NCBI GenBank assembly: GCA_963383645.1
Contig: OY726559.1
Span: 109,018,235-109,082,234, forward strand
From: Muscardinus avellanarius
Taxonomy: Eukaryota > Chordata > Mammalia > Rodentia > Gliridae
Reading direction: 5' to 3'
DNA: 64,000 nt
In this document: piece after piece, positions 30,617 to 40,879 of the stretch
How positions within the stretch are numbered: the stretch's first letter is position 1
Layout: the number at the start of each line of letters is the position of its first letter
Program-made: the position numbers and the translations under genes
The notes under the pieces: model-generated
What the model was told of the DNA's origin: nothing
The model's input: only the letters and a program-made list of their open reading frames with translations
Databases searched by the model: none

Positions 30617-30807
30617 GTATTTTTAGTGGTGGTACTAAGGTTTGAACCCAGGATCATTCTGCTTCTGAGCTATACCCAGCCATATTTTATTTTTTGTTTG
30701 GAAACATGGTTCACTAAGTTGATGATGGTGGTCTCAAACCTACAACCCTCCTGTCTCAGCCTCCCAAGTACTGGGGTTATAAACATGTGGCATCGCACCC
30801 AGCTCTC
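30617..30807 (-). mobile_element. B1-ID SINE, group A
   Basis: GGTACTAAGGTTTGAACCCA to GTGGCATCGCACCCAGCT. Confidence 0.88.
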
Positions 30808-30815
30808 TCTTACCA

Positions 30816-30817
<2 letters not shown>

Positions 30818-30850
<33 letters not shown>
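30818..30850. repeat. (GT)n microsatellite
   Basis: About 16 units at the tail of the following SINE. Confidence 0.96.
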
Positions 30851-30851
<1 letters not shown>

Positions 30852-31046
30852 CTGGGCAGTGACCCCAGGAGCATTCTACCTCTGGGCTGTACTCCCAGGC
30901 CTATTTTATTTTTTATTTTGAAACAGGGTCTCACTCAGTTATGGAGAAGGGCTTCACTAAGTTGCTGAAGATAGCTTTGAACCTGTGATCCTCCTGTCTC
31001 AACCTCCCAAGTACTGGGATTACAAACATGTACCACACTGCTAGGA
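30851..31046 (-). mobile_element. B1-ID SINE, group A
   Basis: AGCATTCTACCTCTGGGCTG to AACATGTACCACACTGCT. Confidence 0.9.
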
Positions 31047-31429
31047 GAAAGGAGTGATGCTTTTGTTGATGAAACTGTAACAAAATTGCCCAGGAAAAGG
31101 GTGTAGTGTTCACTTTTTGATGTCTTCATGAGGGCCAAAAGTAGAATCAAGTCATATTGGTTCATTAGGGAGAATGATTCCCCAACACTCCATTCAGGTC
31201 TGTCTCCACTGCTCCCTAACAGCATACACCCCAAATGTCACAAGGCTCACAAATCAGTCCCAGACACATTCTAGTGTAGAGCCACTTCCTGAATCCTTGA
31301 GACCTAGCATGGGTTCCAGCATCATCCTTCCTGGACCCAGTGCCAGTACCATATCCCTCTTCCTCTACAATGACAACCAGTCTCCAAGGGGGTTCATTGT
31401 ACTCAGAACTCCTCTTTCTGCCCCATTCT
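31047..31429. other. Single-copy stretch
   Basis: Nothing recognised. Confidence 0.5.
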
Positions 31430-31622
31430 TTTTCTTGTTTTGTTACTGGGGACTGAACCCAGGAACATTCTACCTTTGAGTTACACCCCTACCCCCTTTT
31501 ATTTTGAAACAAGGGTCTCACTAAGTTGCTCACTAAGCTGCCTAGGCTAGCCTCCAACCTGTGATCTTCTTGTCTCAGCCTCTCAAGTACTATTATTACA
31601 GGCTTATGCCCCCGTGCTTGGT
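31430..31622 (-). mobile_element. B1-ID SINE, group A
   Basis: TTACTGGGGACTGAACCCAG to TATGCCCCCGTGCTTGGTT; contains a small internal repeat of CACTAAG. Confidence 0.9.
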
Positions 31623-32020
31623 TACCTGCCACATCCTTCTAACAACAGCCATGGTCAGTGATCCCAAAGTGATGCTCTATCCCTCACTATGAGTCCAGGA
31701 CTAAAGTTTTTTCTATTAGAGGAAAGAAAAACTGACTTTTTAACATGTAGTGGGACACACCCTGTGATTAAGAGGGCATCCTCTTGTGTAAGAACCCTAG
31801 GAGTGGGGTAATGGAGGGCTTGGTGACGTCTTGTATATATCTGTTTGTCAACTTGACTCAAAGATCACACAGATAGGAACAAGTGAATGGCTTTGGTGGT
31901 AAATGAGTAAGGCTAGTTCAAAGTTTGGAAGGAGCAGCCTCCTACACAGATGAATAAGACAGACAGGAAAAATTTTCAATGGAACAAGAATGTGGGAACA
32001 TTTGGATGAGAAAACTGAAA
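31623..32020. other. Single-copy stretch
   Basis: Nothing recognised. Confidence 0.5.
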
Positions 32021-32200
32021 CACACTGTAATCCTGATATTTGAGAGGTTGATAAAGGAGGATCATAGGGTTGAGATCAGCCTCAGAAACTTAGGGAGACC
32101 CTCAGAAACTTAGGGAGACCCTGTTTCAAACTAAAAATAAGTAGAGCTGAGGGTGTAGTTTGGGCAGAATGTCCTGGCATTCAACCTCTAGTATCCCGTT
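32021..32200 (+). mobile_element. B1-ID SINE, group A, 5' shortened
   Basis: ACTGTAATCCTGATATTTGA onward; the segment AGAAACTTAGGGAGACCCT is tandemly duplicated at 32082 and 32102. Confidence 0.85.
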
Positions 32201-32239
32201 TTAAAACCCAGACAGCTCTAAATACACAATGGGGAACAA

Positions 32240-32395
32240 TAATAACTAACATTATTCCCTTGATGCTCTTCAAAGTCCTTTAGGTTTGTTATTTTATTCA
32301 ATCTTCACAACAAATCTGTGAGGTAGGCATTATTAGCTTCATTGTATAAATTAGGGAGCCGAGGCACAAAACCACGTAGTAACTCCCAAAGCTTT
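32240..32395 (-). mobile_element. MIR
   Basis: TTCAATCTTCACAACAAATC, TGTGAGGTAGGCATTATTAG and GGAGCCGAGGCACAAAACCA. Confidence 0.8.
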
Positions 32396-32397
32396 GG

Positions 32398-32482
32398 TAG
32401 ACCAAAAGATTAATATAAAGCCACGAATAATTAAATAGAAGATGCAAGACAATTCCCTAACCTTCCATATCGAGGCCGGCCT
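32398..32482 (+). repeat. Unnamed dispersed repeat, copy 1
   Basis: Shares TAGACCAAAAGATTA, GAATAATTAAAT and TAACCTTCC in order with 36880-36962, at about 75 percent identity by eye. Confidence 0.5.
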
Positions 32483-32784
32483 GTTACATAGCAACTCATT
32501 GGTGAAGAGAGTTGGAATCCGAGAGCTTGTGTGGGGCTCCCAGCTGAGTTGCAGCCACTTACGTGGCCTTGACTGGAGACTGGTCCTCCATTGGGAAGGG
32601 TGGTCCTCAGCAGCTCTGGGGATCTCACAGGAAGCGGTGGGGGAGGGGACGCTTACCTAGCCAGCCAGACCAGCCGAGTCAGCCCTGGCGACCAGCGGGG
32701 TGGCAGATTTGAGGCCGCCCTCACATCCTAGAAATACTTCAAGTGATGCTATGTGCATCCGCAAAGTTATCAAAGCCAACCTCA
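32483..32784. other. GC-rich single-copy stretch
   Basis: Nothing recognised; a few CpGs but no island. Confidence 0.5.
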
Positions 32785-32925
32785 GTATGGGGAAGGGGAG
32801 GGAGTTGGGCGGGGCGGGGCGGGGCGGGGAAGCTCACCAAGGCTGGGTGCTTGCGTGTGCCTGTCACTCTGAACTACATTGTGATGTGTGACTTCAACGC
32901 ACCAATTAAAGTGTATTTTCAAAAC
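32785..32925 (+). mobile_element. L1 3' end with G-rich tract
   Basis: The tract GGGGAAGGGGAGGGAG plus (GGGGC)4 at 32788-32830, then TTGTGATGTGTGACTTCAAC and CGCACCAATTAAAG, the family's 3' end. Confidence 0.8.
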
Positions 32926-32935
32926 AGAGCAACCA

Positions 32936-33050
32936 TTTGAAGTGAGCACTATTCTATACTAACATTTACTTGGCACTAACTGCGTGCTAGGCAGTTATGT
33001 TTCATTCAGACCCCAAAAGCCCTGCAGAGTTATGTACAAGGAAAGAAATG
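32936..33050 (-). mobile_element. MIR or L2 fragment, diverged
   Basis: ATTTACTTGGCACTAACTGC and GTGCTAGGCAGTTATG. Confidence 0.4.
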
Positions 33051-33374
33051 TGGCATCATGCCTCAATTATCAACATGTAGATGATTTACTCTGTAAACTG
33101 ATACAACACAATCTTTAATCACATATTTATATATACACTCTTCCCATAAAATATGTGCTGTATGTGTGTTTATGTTGTGGTATTTATATATTCAAATGCT
33201 TTACCACTTTAAGACCACAAGAGCATGCCTCATTTTTACCTCTAATTGTTAGCATGCTTTCCATTAGCTATTTTTGGGAGGGAATGGGCAGTCCTTGAAT
33301 TTATTTTTGGTACTTGTGATTGAGCCCAGGGACCTTCTACTCTAAGCCACACCCCCAGACCTTTAAATATTAAT

Positions 33375-33821
33375 TTTTTTTTTTTTTTTGCGGTACTGGG
33401 TATGGAACCCAGGGGCATTGCATCTCCGAGCTACCCCCAGCCCTCTTTTCTCAGTGGTTTATTTATTTGTTTGTTTGTTTATGTATTTATTTTGTGGTAC
33501 TGGGGGTAGAACCCAGAGGTTTTCTACCCCCAGACCTATTTTATATTTTATTAGGAAACAGGGTCTCACTAAGTTGCCGAGAGCCTCACTAAGTAGCTGA
33601 GGCTGGCTTCGAACCTGTGCATCCTCCTGTCTCAGCCTCCCAAGCGCGGGGATTACAAACGTGCGCCACCACACCCGGCTCGGTCGTTTATTTTTGAAAC
33701 AGAACCTCACTGAGTTGCGAAGGGCCTCGCTAAGTAGCTGAGGATGTGCATGAACCAAGATCTTCCAGTCTCCACCTCTCGAAAGCTGGGACTACAAACG
33801 TGTGTGTCACCGCGCCCAGCT
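33375..33821 (-). mobile_element. B1-ID SINE, group B, middle of the nest
   Basis: ID part GCGGTACTGGGTATGGAACC at 33391; B1 part from about 33690 with TTGCGAAGGGCCTCGCTAAG. Confidence 0.93.
33487..33680 (-). mobile_element. B1-ID SINE, group C, innermost of the nest
   Basis: GTACTGGGGGTAGAACCCAG to GTGCGCCACCACACCCGGCT. Near-duplications CAGTGGTTTA and CGGTCGTTTA flank it. Confidence 0.93.
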
Positions 33822-33967
33822 TTTTTTTTTTTTTTTTTAATTTTAAAACAGAAACTCACCAGTTGCTGAGGGTCTCACTAAGTTGCTGAGGCTGGCCTCA
33901 AACCCACACTCCTCGCATTTCAGCCTCCATGTACTGGGATTACAGGTGTGCACCACTAGACCCGGCT

Positions 33968-34075
33968 GGTCCTTATATTTTACAGGTGAAAAAGGTGGCT
34001 TGGAGGAGGTCAATGGCTTGAGCGAGGACCCAGGCCAGGTTCAGAACCCTGGGTTCTTCCCATGCAGCATCATCC
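33968..34075 (-). mobile_element. MIR
   Basis: ATTTTACAGGTGAAAAAGGT, GGTCAATGGCTTGAGCGAGG and GGTTCAGAACCCTGGGTTC. Confidence 0.75.
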
Positions 34076-34680
34076 CGAGAGGGTCTGTCCATCCCGGGCC
34101 TGGGTCGCATTCCACACTGGGTCATCTGGTGAGAGCTCTGAATTCCCCTTGTGGTTCTGTGCACATCTGGTGTTTTTCACTTCTCTTTCTAAACACGTGC
34201 TTTGATCCTATTGCTGTGGCAGCAGAAAGATGACCATGGCTCCAAGGAGCACAGTTAATTCACTGAGAGGTGAAAGATACTCCTCTCACCCGGACTTCTA
34301 AAAATAAACAGCACCACAGCTTCACCAGGCCGGCTCGGGACACTTCCTGGAAAGCCCCAGGTTTAGTCATTCCTGCAGGCCCTGGCCTCTGGCGCCTGGA
34401 CTCCCAGCCGGTGCCTGGCAGCCTGGAGTCTTCCTCCCGTTATTCCTGTTGGTGGTTCTCAGAGTGGGCCGCATGGGCACGGTGGCAGCATGCCTTCCAC
34501 AGAGTTCTGTGGCCTTATTTCTCCATCAGCTCACAGCCTGAGCTGAGTGCTGTGTATATAGGCCTCCATAAAACCTTTTCTACAGCCACCTCTCCGGTTT
34601 TACTTATTTTAACAAACTTTGCTGCTCACTTCCCCCTTACCTTACCATAGTCAGTCTGTTTCTTGAGTATTAAGTATTTC
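34076..34680. other. Single-copy stretch
   Basis: GC-rich at 34320-34500; a 126-codon plus frame (34270-34650) has no recognisable domain or splice sites. Confidence 0.45.
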
Positions 34681-34681
34681 T

Positions 34682-34876
34682 TGCGCCGGGTGTGATGGCG
34701 CACGCTTGTAATCCCCGCGCTTGGGAGGCGGAGACCGGGGGATCGCGCAGGTTCGAAGCCCAGCCGCGCTGGCTTGAGAGACCCTGTTTCCAAATAAAAA
34801 TATAAAAATAAGTCTGGGAGTATAGCCTGGAGGTAGAAGGGCTTCCAGGAACCCCAGTACTACCCCCCCAAAAAAA
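34682..34876 (+). mobile_element. B1-ID SINE, group C short form
   Basis: AAGTATTTCT duplicated at about 34672 and 34877; CAGCCGCGCTGGCTTGAGAG core. Confidence 0.94.
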
Positions 34877-34907
34877 AGTATTTCTCCATTACATCAAAAA
34901 TTTAAGG

Positions 34908-35127
34908 AAGCTGGACCTGGTGGGGTGCTCCTTATTATAATCCCACTACTTGGGAGGATGAGACAGGAGGACTGCAGGTTACAGGCCAGCCTCAGCAATC
35001 TAGAGACACTCTCAGCAACCTAGTGAGTGAGACCCTGTTTCAAAGTAAACAAAAAGTAAAAATGAAAAGGGCATAGCTTAGAGGTATAATGCTCCAGGGT
35101 TCAATCCCAAGTACAAAAAAAAATAAG
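34908..35127 (+). mobile_element. B1-ID SINE, group A
   Basis: AGCTGGACCTGGTGGGGTGC to GGGTTCAATCCCAAGTAC. Confidence 0.88.
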
Positions 35128-35386
35128 GAAATGATAGACAATAATAGACACTTTGTCATATCCATTATGAATTTTTTGATTTGTCCCTTCCCAGTTTTAT
35201 TTTCCTTGTTTGTGTGTATGGTTTTTTTTTCCGATCATTTACTTTTTTTTACATAGTTAGAATCAGAGTTTATATGTGGTTTATGTGTCTTCTTTTTTTC
35301 ACCATTTGTAATATTAAATGATCACTATTCGTCACTATGGTTCGGGTTGAGTTTCAGCATTCCCGAAGCCTTCGGAATGGAATCCT

Positions 35387-35566
35387 AAGCCGGGCGTGGT
35401 GGCGCACGCTTGTAATCCCCGCACTTGGGAGGCGGAGACAGGAGGTTCGCGCAGGTGCGCTGGCTTAAGAGACCCTATTTCCAAATAAAAAAGTATAAAA
35501 ATAGGTCTGGGAGTGTAGCCCAGGGGTAGATGGGTTTCCAGGAACCCCAGTACCACCAGAAAGAAA

Positions 35567-35603
<37 letters not shown>

Positions 35604-35611
35604 GAAAAATA
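35387..35611 (+). mobile_element. B1-ID SINE, group C short form
   Basis: Exact duplication AATGGAATCCT at 35376-35386 and 35612-35622; (GAAA)n tail. Confidence 0.95.
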
Positions 35612-35654
35612 AATGGAATCCTCATTGTGAGGCATTGAAAAGGTAAGTGCTTGT

Positions 35655-35730
35655 GCAAGGTATGTTAGCATCACTTTGAATCTCACAATGATTTATAATT
35701 ATGTTGCACCAATAAAAGCATAAAAATAAA
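35655..35730 (+). mobile_element. L1 3' end fragment
   Basis: TTGAATCTCACAATGATTTA and ATGTTGCACCAATAAAAGCA. Confidence 0.55.
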
Positions 35731-35763
35731 TGAATGAAATGAAAGAGATAGAAAAGAAAGGGT

Positions 35764-35905
35764 AGCCAGGTGTGGTGGCACATGCCTGTAATCCCAGTAT
35801 TTGGGAGGCTGAGACAGAAGAATTACAGGTTGGAGACCAGCCTCAGCAACTTAGCAAGGCTCTCAGCAACATGGCAAAACTCTTTTCAAAGAAAAAAGAT
35901 AACAC
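35764..35905 (+). mobile_element. B1-ID SINE, ID half missing
   Basis: B1 half only, ending AAACTCTTTTCAAAGAAAAA. Confidence 0.87.
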
Positions 35906-36225
35906 GTTTGTATGTGGGAGTAGGCTGGTGACAGAATGCCCCCAACACACATGGTAAAAACTTAATCCAATTGTAGTGTCTAAGTACAGGGATGAAGATT
36001 AGATAAGGTTTTTAGAGGGGAACACCTACAATTGAATCCTGGGACTTTCTAAGAAAAGAGACCAGGCAGCCACATCGCATTTGGACTCCCTGTCTCTTGT
36101 CGTGTGATGCCCTGGACCACCCAGGACTCTGCCAGCAAGAAAATCATCACTACGCAGTTCCTGACCTTGTGCCTCCGGAACCATAAGCCCAAATAGACCT
36201 CTTTTCTTTTACCTGATCTGGGACA
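35906..36225 (+). mobile_element. MaLR-type LTR
   Basis: GGTAAAAACTTAATCCAATT near the start, CGGAACCATAAGCCCAAATA and GACCTCTTTTCTTTTACCTG near the end, the MST/MLT1-like order. Solo. Confidence 0.7.
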
Positions 36226-36432
36226 GAAACAGTAATATGTGCATATTGTTCCATAATCTTAAAGATATAAAATTAGGAATAAAAGAAGACATGTAATTTT
36301 GACAAGGTGATTTGAAAGGGTACCAATGACCTCCCAGAAAGCAGAAGGCTGTAAATATATTATGTTTTTGGTTTTGTTTTTAATACTGGATATTGAACCC
36401 AGGGGTGCTCTACCACTGAACTACATCCCAGC

Positions 36433-36435
<3 letters not shown>

Positions 36436-36470
<35 letters not shown>
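36436..36470. repeat. (ATT)n
   Basis: Eleven to twelve units in the tail of the nested SINE. Confidence 0.95.
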
Positions 36471-36472
<2 letters not shown>

Positions 36473-36657
36473 GGGATTGAATCCAGAGGAATTCTACTTC
36501 TGGGTTACACCCTTAGCCCTTTTTGATTTTGGTTTGGAAACAGGGTCTTGTTAAGTTTTCAAGAGTGTAAATTGCTGAGACTGATCTTAAGCCTGCAATC
36601 CTCATATCACAGCCTCCCAAGTACTAGGATTACAAGTGTGCGTCACCACGCCTGCTT
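36471..36657 (-). mobile_element. B1-ID SINE, group A, nested
   Basis: GGGATTGAATCCAGAGGAAT to GTGCGTCACCACGCCTGCT. Confidence 0.88.
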
Positions 36658-36779
36658 TATTTTTTTTTTATTTTGAGCCAGGGTCTCACTAACTTGCCCA
36701 GGCTGACCTCAAACTTGCAATCCTCCTGCCTCAACCTCTCAAATTGCAGGAATTAGAGATGTGTACCCCCCACAGTGAA

Positions 36780-37215
36780 TGTCTTTTGTGGGGACCCAAT
36801 TTTTCCTGAGTTGCTGGAATTCAGAAGGAAGGTGGAGAAGACACAGCTAAATGCAAAGAGGCAAAACAGCCCGATGTTTTCTGGGAGACCAAAGATTACT
36901 ATGAAGTCATAAATAATTAAACATGGGTTTCAAGACAACTAACCTTCCCTGTTGAGATAAGTCTACATGTTTTGGTAAACATCTATCTAAACAGGCCTGA
37001 GGAAAGAACAGCTTATCACAGATAGGACCAGAAAAAGAGATTCTGGGAAAGGCGACTCCTTGAGAAAGAACATCTTCCCATGACTGCGGAAAATGATAAT
37101 AAGTAAGTTGCATTGCTGTCCAGTTCCCAGAGAGTTCCAGACGAGAAATAAGAAAGCAGGGCATTCTTCCTGAACAAGGGAATTGACTTCCTTGGTATAT
37201 TTTCTACTTTATCTG
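36780..37215. other. Unrecognised stretch, possibly LTR-like
   Basis: Starts TGTGGGGACCCAATTTTTCC, an LTR-like opening, but no TATA/AATAAA arrangement is clear. Holds copy 2 of the unnamed repeat. Confidence 0.3.
36880..36962 (+). repeat. Unnamed dispersed repeat, copy 2
   Basis: GAGACCAAAGATTACTATGA, CATAAATAATTAAACATGGG and CTAACCTTCC, parallel to 32398-32482. Confidence 0.5.
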
Positions 37216-37235
37216 GGTCCCTCTCACCTCCCCCC

Positions 37236-37684
37236 CCCTTTTTTTTTCCAGTACTGGAGGGATGGAACTCAGGGTTATTCTATATCTAAGCTACACCTCC
37301 AGCCCTACTTTTTTTTTTTTTTTTTTTTTTTTTTGGTCTTAGGGATGGAACCCAGGGGCATTCTACCTCCAGGCGACATCCTCAGCCCTATTTTTTTTTT
37401 ATTCTTTATTTTGAAACATTGTCCTACTGAGTTGCAAAGGGCCTCACTAAGTAGCTAAGGCTGTCTGAGAACTGCCATCCTCCTGTCTCAGTCTCCCGAA
37501 TGCTGGGATTACAAGCATGCACTGCCACACCCAGCTCCTACTTTTTATTCTTTATTTTGAAACAGGGTCTCACTGAGTTGCAGAGGGCCTCACTAAGGAG
37601 CTGAGGCTGGCAAGGAACCTGTGATCCTCCTGTCTCAGCCTCTCAAGTACTGAGATTACAAGCGTGCACCACACCGCCTGGCTC
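37236..37684 (-). mobile_element. B1-ID SINE, group B, split by another group B SINE
   Basis: ID part 37241-37310, B1 part 37536-37684; CCTACTTTTT at both junctions. Confidence 0.92.
37318..37535 (-). mobile_element. B1-ID SINE, group B, nested
   Basis: Long T tract, then CTTAGGGATGGAACCCAGGG, ending GCCACACCCAGCT. Confidence 0.92.
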
Positions 37685-38170
37685 CCTCTTCCCCTTTCAA
37701 TTACCCCATCAAATCCCCGCCCCAAACTAGGAAATGGTTTCCCAATGTGTGAGCTTGTCCCATCCAGACAGCTTCCCTCAAACTGTCCAGCCCTCTGCTT
37801 TCCTTCGCTGGCCTTCCCCAACCCAAGATGTCCCACCAGTGCCCCCATGTTGCATCCACTGGCACACAGAGGCCGTGCCCTGTGGCAGGTGATTGCAGAT
37901 GACTCAGAGAGCTGCCTAGAGCTGCCCTAGCTGCTCTAGAGAAGACAGGCAATCAGGCACTTTAATCTTCATAGCACCACTGGAAGACTGGAACAGCCAT
38001 TTGAAAATTGTAGGTGAGAAATCTGTAGGTCTGGGAGGTGCTTCCGTAATATGCGTCATATTGTAGAGATGTACAGAAACATACAAAACTGAGATGTAGA
38101 GCTATATATGCAGGACTAAAAAAAGGTACAAAGCACAAAGTTACCTCTTAACTACCTTCCCCCGAAGAAT
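37685..38170. other. Single-copy stretch
   Basis: A possible reverse MIR at about 37955-38035 (GTAGGTGAGAAATCTGTAGG); the rest is unrecognised. Confidence 0.45.
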
Positions 38171-38184
38171 CACTGTTAACTTTT

Positions 38185-38390
38185 TTTTATTTTTGCCGGT
38201 CCGGGGGTGGAACCCAGGGGCATTTGACTTCTGAGCTATGCCCCCTGCCCTGTTTTTTATTCTTTATTTTGAAACAGGGTCTCACTAAGTTACGGAGGGC
38301 CTAAGTAGCTGAGGCCACCTGTGAACCGCGATCCTCCGGTCTCAGCCTCCCAAATGCTGGGATTACAAGCGTGCGCCACCATGCCCGGCT
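38185..38390 (-). mobile_element. B1-ID SINE, group B
   Basis: CACTGTTAACTTTT at both ends (38172, about 38392); GTGAACCGCGATCCTCCGGT core. Confidence 0.94.
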
Positions 38391-38514
38391 ACACTGTTAA
38401 CTTTTGAAAGTTAACATTGGCTCCTTTCTATGTGTGTGCAGGTGTGTGTTTGTGCACACACAGTGCACCTGAGATTGCTCTGCTTTACAAAACTGGGATT
38501 AAGTCACATCTATT

Positions 38515-38950
38515 CGTTTGCTAGGGCTTCCCTAACTAGGTGTCACAAAAGAGTGGGCCAGGCAACCGCATTTATGCCCCACAGCTCTGGAGGGCAGCAG
38601 TCGGAGGCCAAGGCGTTGGCAGGCTGGCTCCCTGTGAGGCCTGTGAATGGAGTCGGCTCCGGGGCTCTATCCAGCTTTGGTGTCTTGCTGGAAACCTGGC
38701 TCTGTGTGGCTTCTGCTCCGGCTCCTTGGTCCCGGCTTTCCTCTTCACCCAGCGTTCTCCCTGCCTGCACGCCTTCTCTACACGACACTGTATAAGTATT
38801 GTGCATCAGGGGCCTGTCAATCCATCATGACTTTAACTTCACTAATTATATCTACATGACCCTGTTTTCAAATGAGACCCTATTATTAGGTGTCAGGGTT
38901 TCTATGCACAAATATTTTGGGAAGGGGGGTGCAATTCAACCAAAACAACT
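38515..38950 (+). mobile_element. Ancient interspersed repeat, family not named
   Basis: GTTTGCTAGGGCTTCCCTAA, CCACAGCTCTGGAGGGCAGC, CAAATGAGACCCTATTATTA and GGGGGTGCAATTCAACC follow the order of a repeat common in mammalian genomes (removal of a shared TCTGGAGG...CAATTCAACC type). I could not settle its class from memory. Confidence 0.55.
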
Positions 38951-38984
38951 CTTGATGCAATATTACATTTAGTTTTTCATTTAC

Positions 38985-39202
38985 TCTTTTTTTTTTTTTT
39001 TTGAGGCGCTGGGGTGGAACCCAGGGATATTCTACCTCCAAGCTACACCCCCCAGCCCTATTTTTTATTCTTTTATTTTGAAACAGGATCTCACTGAGTT
39101 ACAAAGGGCTTTATGAAGTAGCTGAGGCTGTCCGTGAACCGTGATCCTCCAGTCTCAGCCTCCCAAGTGCGGGGATTACAAGCGTGCGCCACCACGTCCG
39201 GC
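38985..39202 (-). mobile_element. B1-ID SINE, group B
   Basis: GGTGGAACCCAGGGATATTC to GCGCCACCACGTCCGGCTT. Confidence 0.93.
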
Positions 39203-39660
39203 TTCTCTTCACTTTTGAGCATTTCCCAAGACAGGTGTGCTTGGTGGGGATGGACGATGGTAGAGTATGCATACGTGGCGGGGAAGATGCCTGCATTCGG
39301 AGCCAGAGTGACGGGGAGAACCAGAAGTCTCGGGGGAGGCTATAAATGAGAAGATGCTTTGCACATGTCCCGAAGGCTCCTTAGAAACGTGTTAGCAGAA
39401 GAAAGCAGCTGGGACTCCCCCATCCTCCTTGAGACCCCAGGTCCCCACCGCATGCATACCATCATCCCGCTTGCCATGGATCCCGGAGGGAGGACACAAG
39501 AGAAACCATAGAAACAGACAAAAGGGAAGGATTGTGAGAGAAGTTTGGAAGGTGAATGTATTTGCTTTGTCAACTAAAAAGCAGTCTATAGGCGCACACA
39601 TAGATTTAAGGTATTCTATCCAGAGTCAAACAAATGTGTTTCCAAATCCTGGCTCAGATG
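39203..39660. other. Single-copy stretch
   Basis: Nothing recognised. Confidence 0.5.
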
Positions 39661-39664
39661 CTTG

Positions 39665-40000
39665 TTTTTAAATTAAAATTTAATTTTTAGACCGTTTTTA
39701 AGGTCACAGCAAATTGAGCAGAAGGTGCTGAGATTTCCTATACACTCCTCGCCCTGCCCACACGCAGTCCCCCATTATCATCTCCCCCCTAAAGAGTGGT
39801 ACATTTGTTGAGACTGATGAACTTACATTAATTATCCAACGTCCAAAGTTTACTAAGGTGTTAAGTCTGGACGTTGTAAAGTCTACAGATTTGAACAAAT
39901 GTTTAATGACCTCTGTTGTAGTATCTTACAAGATCATTTTCCCACCCATAAAAACCCTTCCTGCTCTTTTTACCCATCCCCTCTCCCAACTTTCTCTTTT
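39665..40000. mobile_element. Old L1-like fragment
   Basis: GCAAATTGAGCAGAAGGTGC, GTGGTACATTTGTTGAGACT, GATGAACTTACATTA and GATTTGAACAAATGTTTAAT match an old L1 non-coding region; orientation not resolved. Confidence 0.5.
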
Positions 40001-40152
40001 CCTTCATTACAATCCAGAAGCTCTAAAAGGGACATTTCCCAACCTCCTTCTCTTCCTTTACCTCCTCACCACACACGCCTTCTGATGCCTTTCAGTCTAG
40101 TTTTCACTTTGGCTGTTGTCAAAGTTGTTCTGGGGTCTCAGCAGACTTCTTC

Positions 40153-40236
40153 GTGTGTGTGTGTGTGGGGGGGTTATACTGGGGATTGAACCCAGGGGCA
40201 TTCTACCTCTCAGCCACACCAGACCTGTTTAAAATA
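40153..40236 (-). mobile_element. (GT)n plus ID half of a SINE
   Basis: GGGGATTGAACCCAGGGGCA then CTCAGCCACACCAGACC; the B1 half is absent. Confidence 0.75.
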
Positions 40237-40424
40237 TTTTTTTAAACAAAACCACTTAAGTGTAGTTAACCACCCACTTAATATAACCCTGGTTTTGTTT
40301 TTTTGTATTTGACTGACTCCTCTCTTTGTAATTACCTTGGTTCCTTTCCTTAGTTAAAATTCTCTTAGTACAAGCCCATATTTCAGTTCAGGTTTGCATT
40401 CACAATTCTTTTAAGTATATATAT

Positions 40425-40580
40425 TTGGTACCAGGGACTGGATTCAGTGGCATTCTACTTATGGGCTACACCCACGGCCCTTTTTATTTATTTTTATATT
40501 TTGAAACATGCCTCACTAAGTTGCTGAGGCTGGCCTAGAACCTGTGATTTTCTGGTTTCAGCCTTCCAAGTCTGTGGGAA
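40425..40580 (-). mobile_element. B1-ID SINE, group A, B1 head missing
   Basis: GGTACCAGGGACTGGATTCA to TTTCAGCCTTCCAAGTC. Confidence 0.85.
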
Positions 40581-40691
40581 GCCATTAAGGTTTTCCCCTA
40601 AAATAATATTTCTGACTCAGCTGACTGTCCTTCGCCCAGAGACAACACAGAAGGTCATAGAAGGTTCAAAGTAAAAGGTCTGAGAGAAGAT

Positions 40692-40754
40692 CAGGTGGTG
40701 ATGGCACGAGAGTACTGATAAACCTACCTGTAATGTATGTGCCATCACCACCTG
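40692..40754. repeat. Perfect 16-bp inverted repeat (hairpin)
   Basis: CAGGTGGTGATGGCAC (40692-40707) and its exact complement GTGCCATCACCACCTG (40739-40754) with a 31-base loop. Weaker pairing (GAGAGAAGATC against GGTCACTTTTTCTCTTCTC) extends the stem outward. Confidence 0.9.
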
Positions 40755-40785
40755 GTCACTTTTTCTCTTCTCAAAAACATTTTAC

Positions 40786-40848
40786 AGCTGGGTGTGATGG
40801 CGCACGCTTGTAATCCCAGCATTTGGGAGGCTGAGACTGGAGGATCAC
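40786..40848 (+). mobile_element. B1 head fragment
   Basis: GCTGGGTGTGATGGCGCACG to GACTGGAGGATCACA. Confidence 0.8.
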
Positions 40849-40879
40849 ATTTCATTTGCTTAGTTTTCCTTTGCGTATG

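Larger units (their letters stand above)
33300..33967 (-). mobile_element. B1-ID SINE, group A, outermost of a three-level nest
   Basis: ID part 33300-33374 (GGTACTTGTGATTGAGCCCA) and B1 part 33822-33967 (GTTGCTGAGGCTGGCCTCAA, ending CACTAGACCCGGCT). Confidence 0.92.
36363..36776 (-). mobile_element. Old B1-dID SINE, split
   Basis: ID part CTGGATATTGAACCCAGGGG with GCTCTACCACTGAACTACAT; B1 part resumes at about 36658 (TTATTTTGAGCCAGGGTCTC). Confidence 0.82.
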
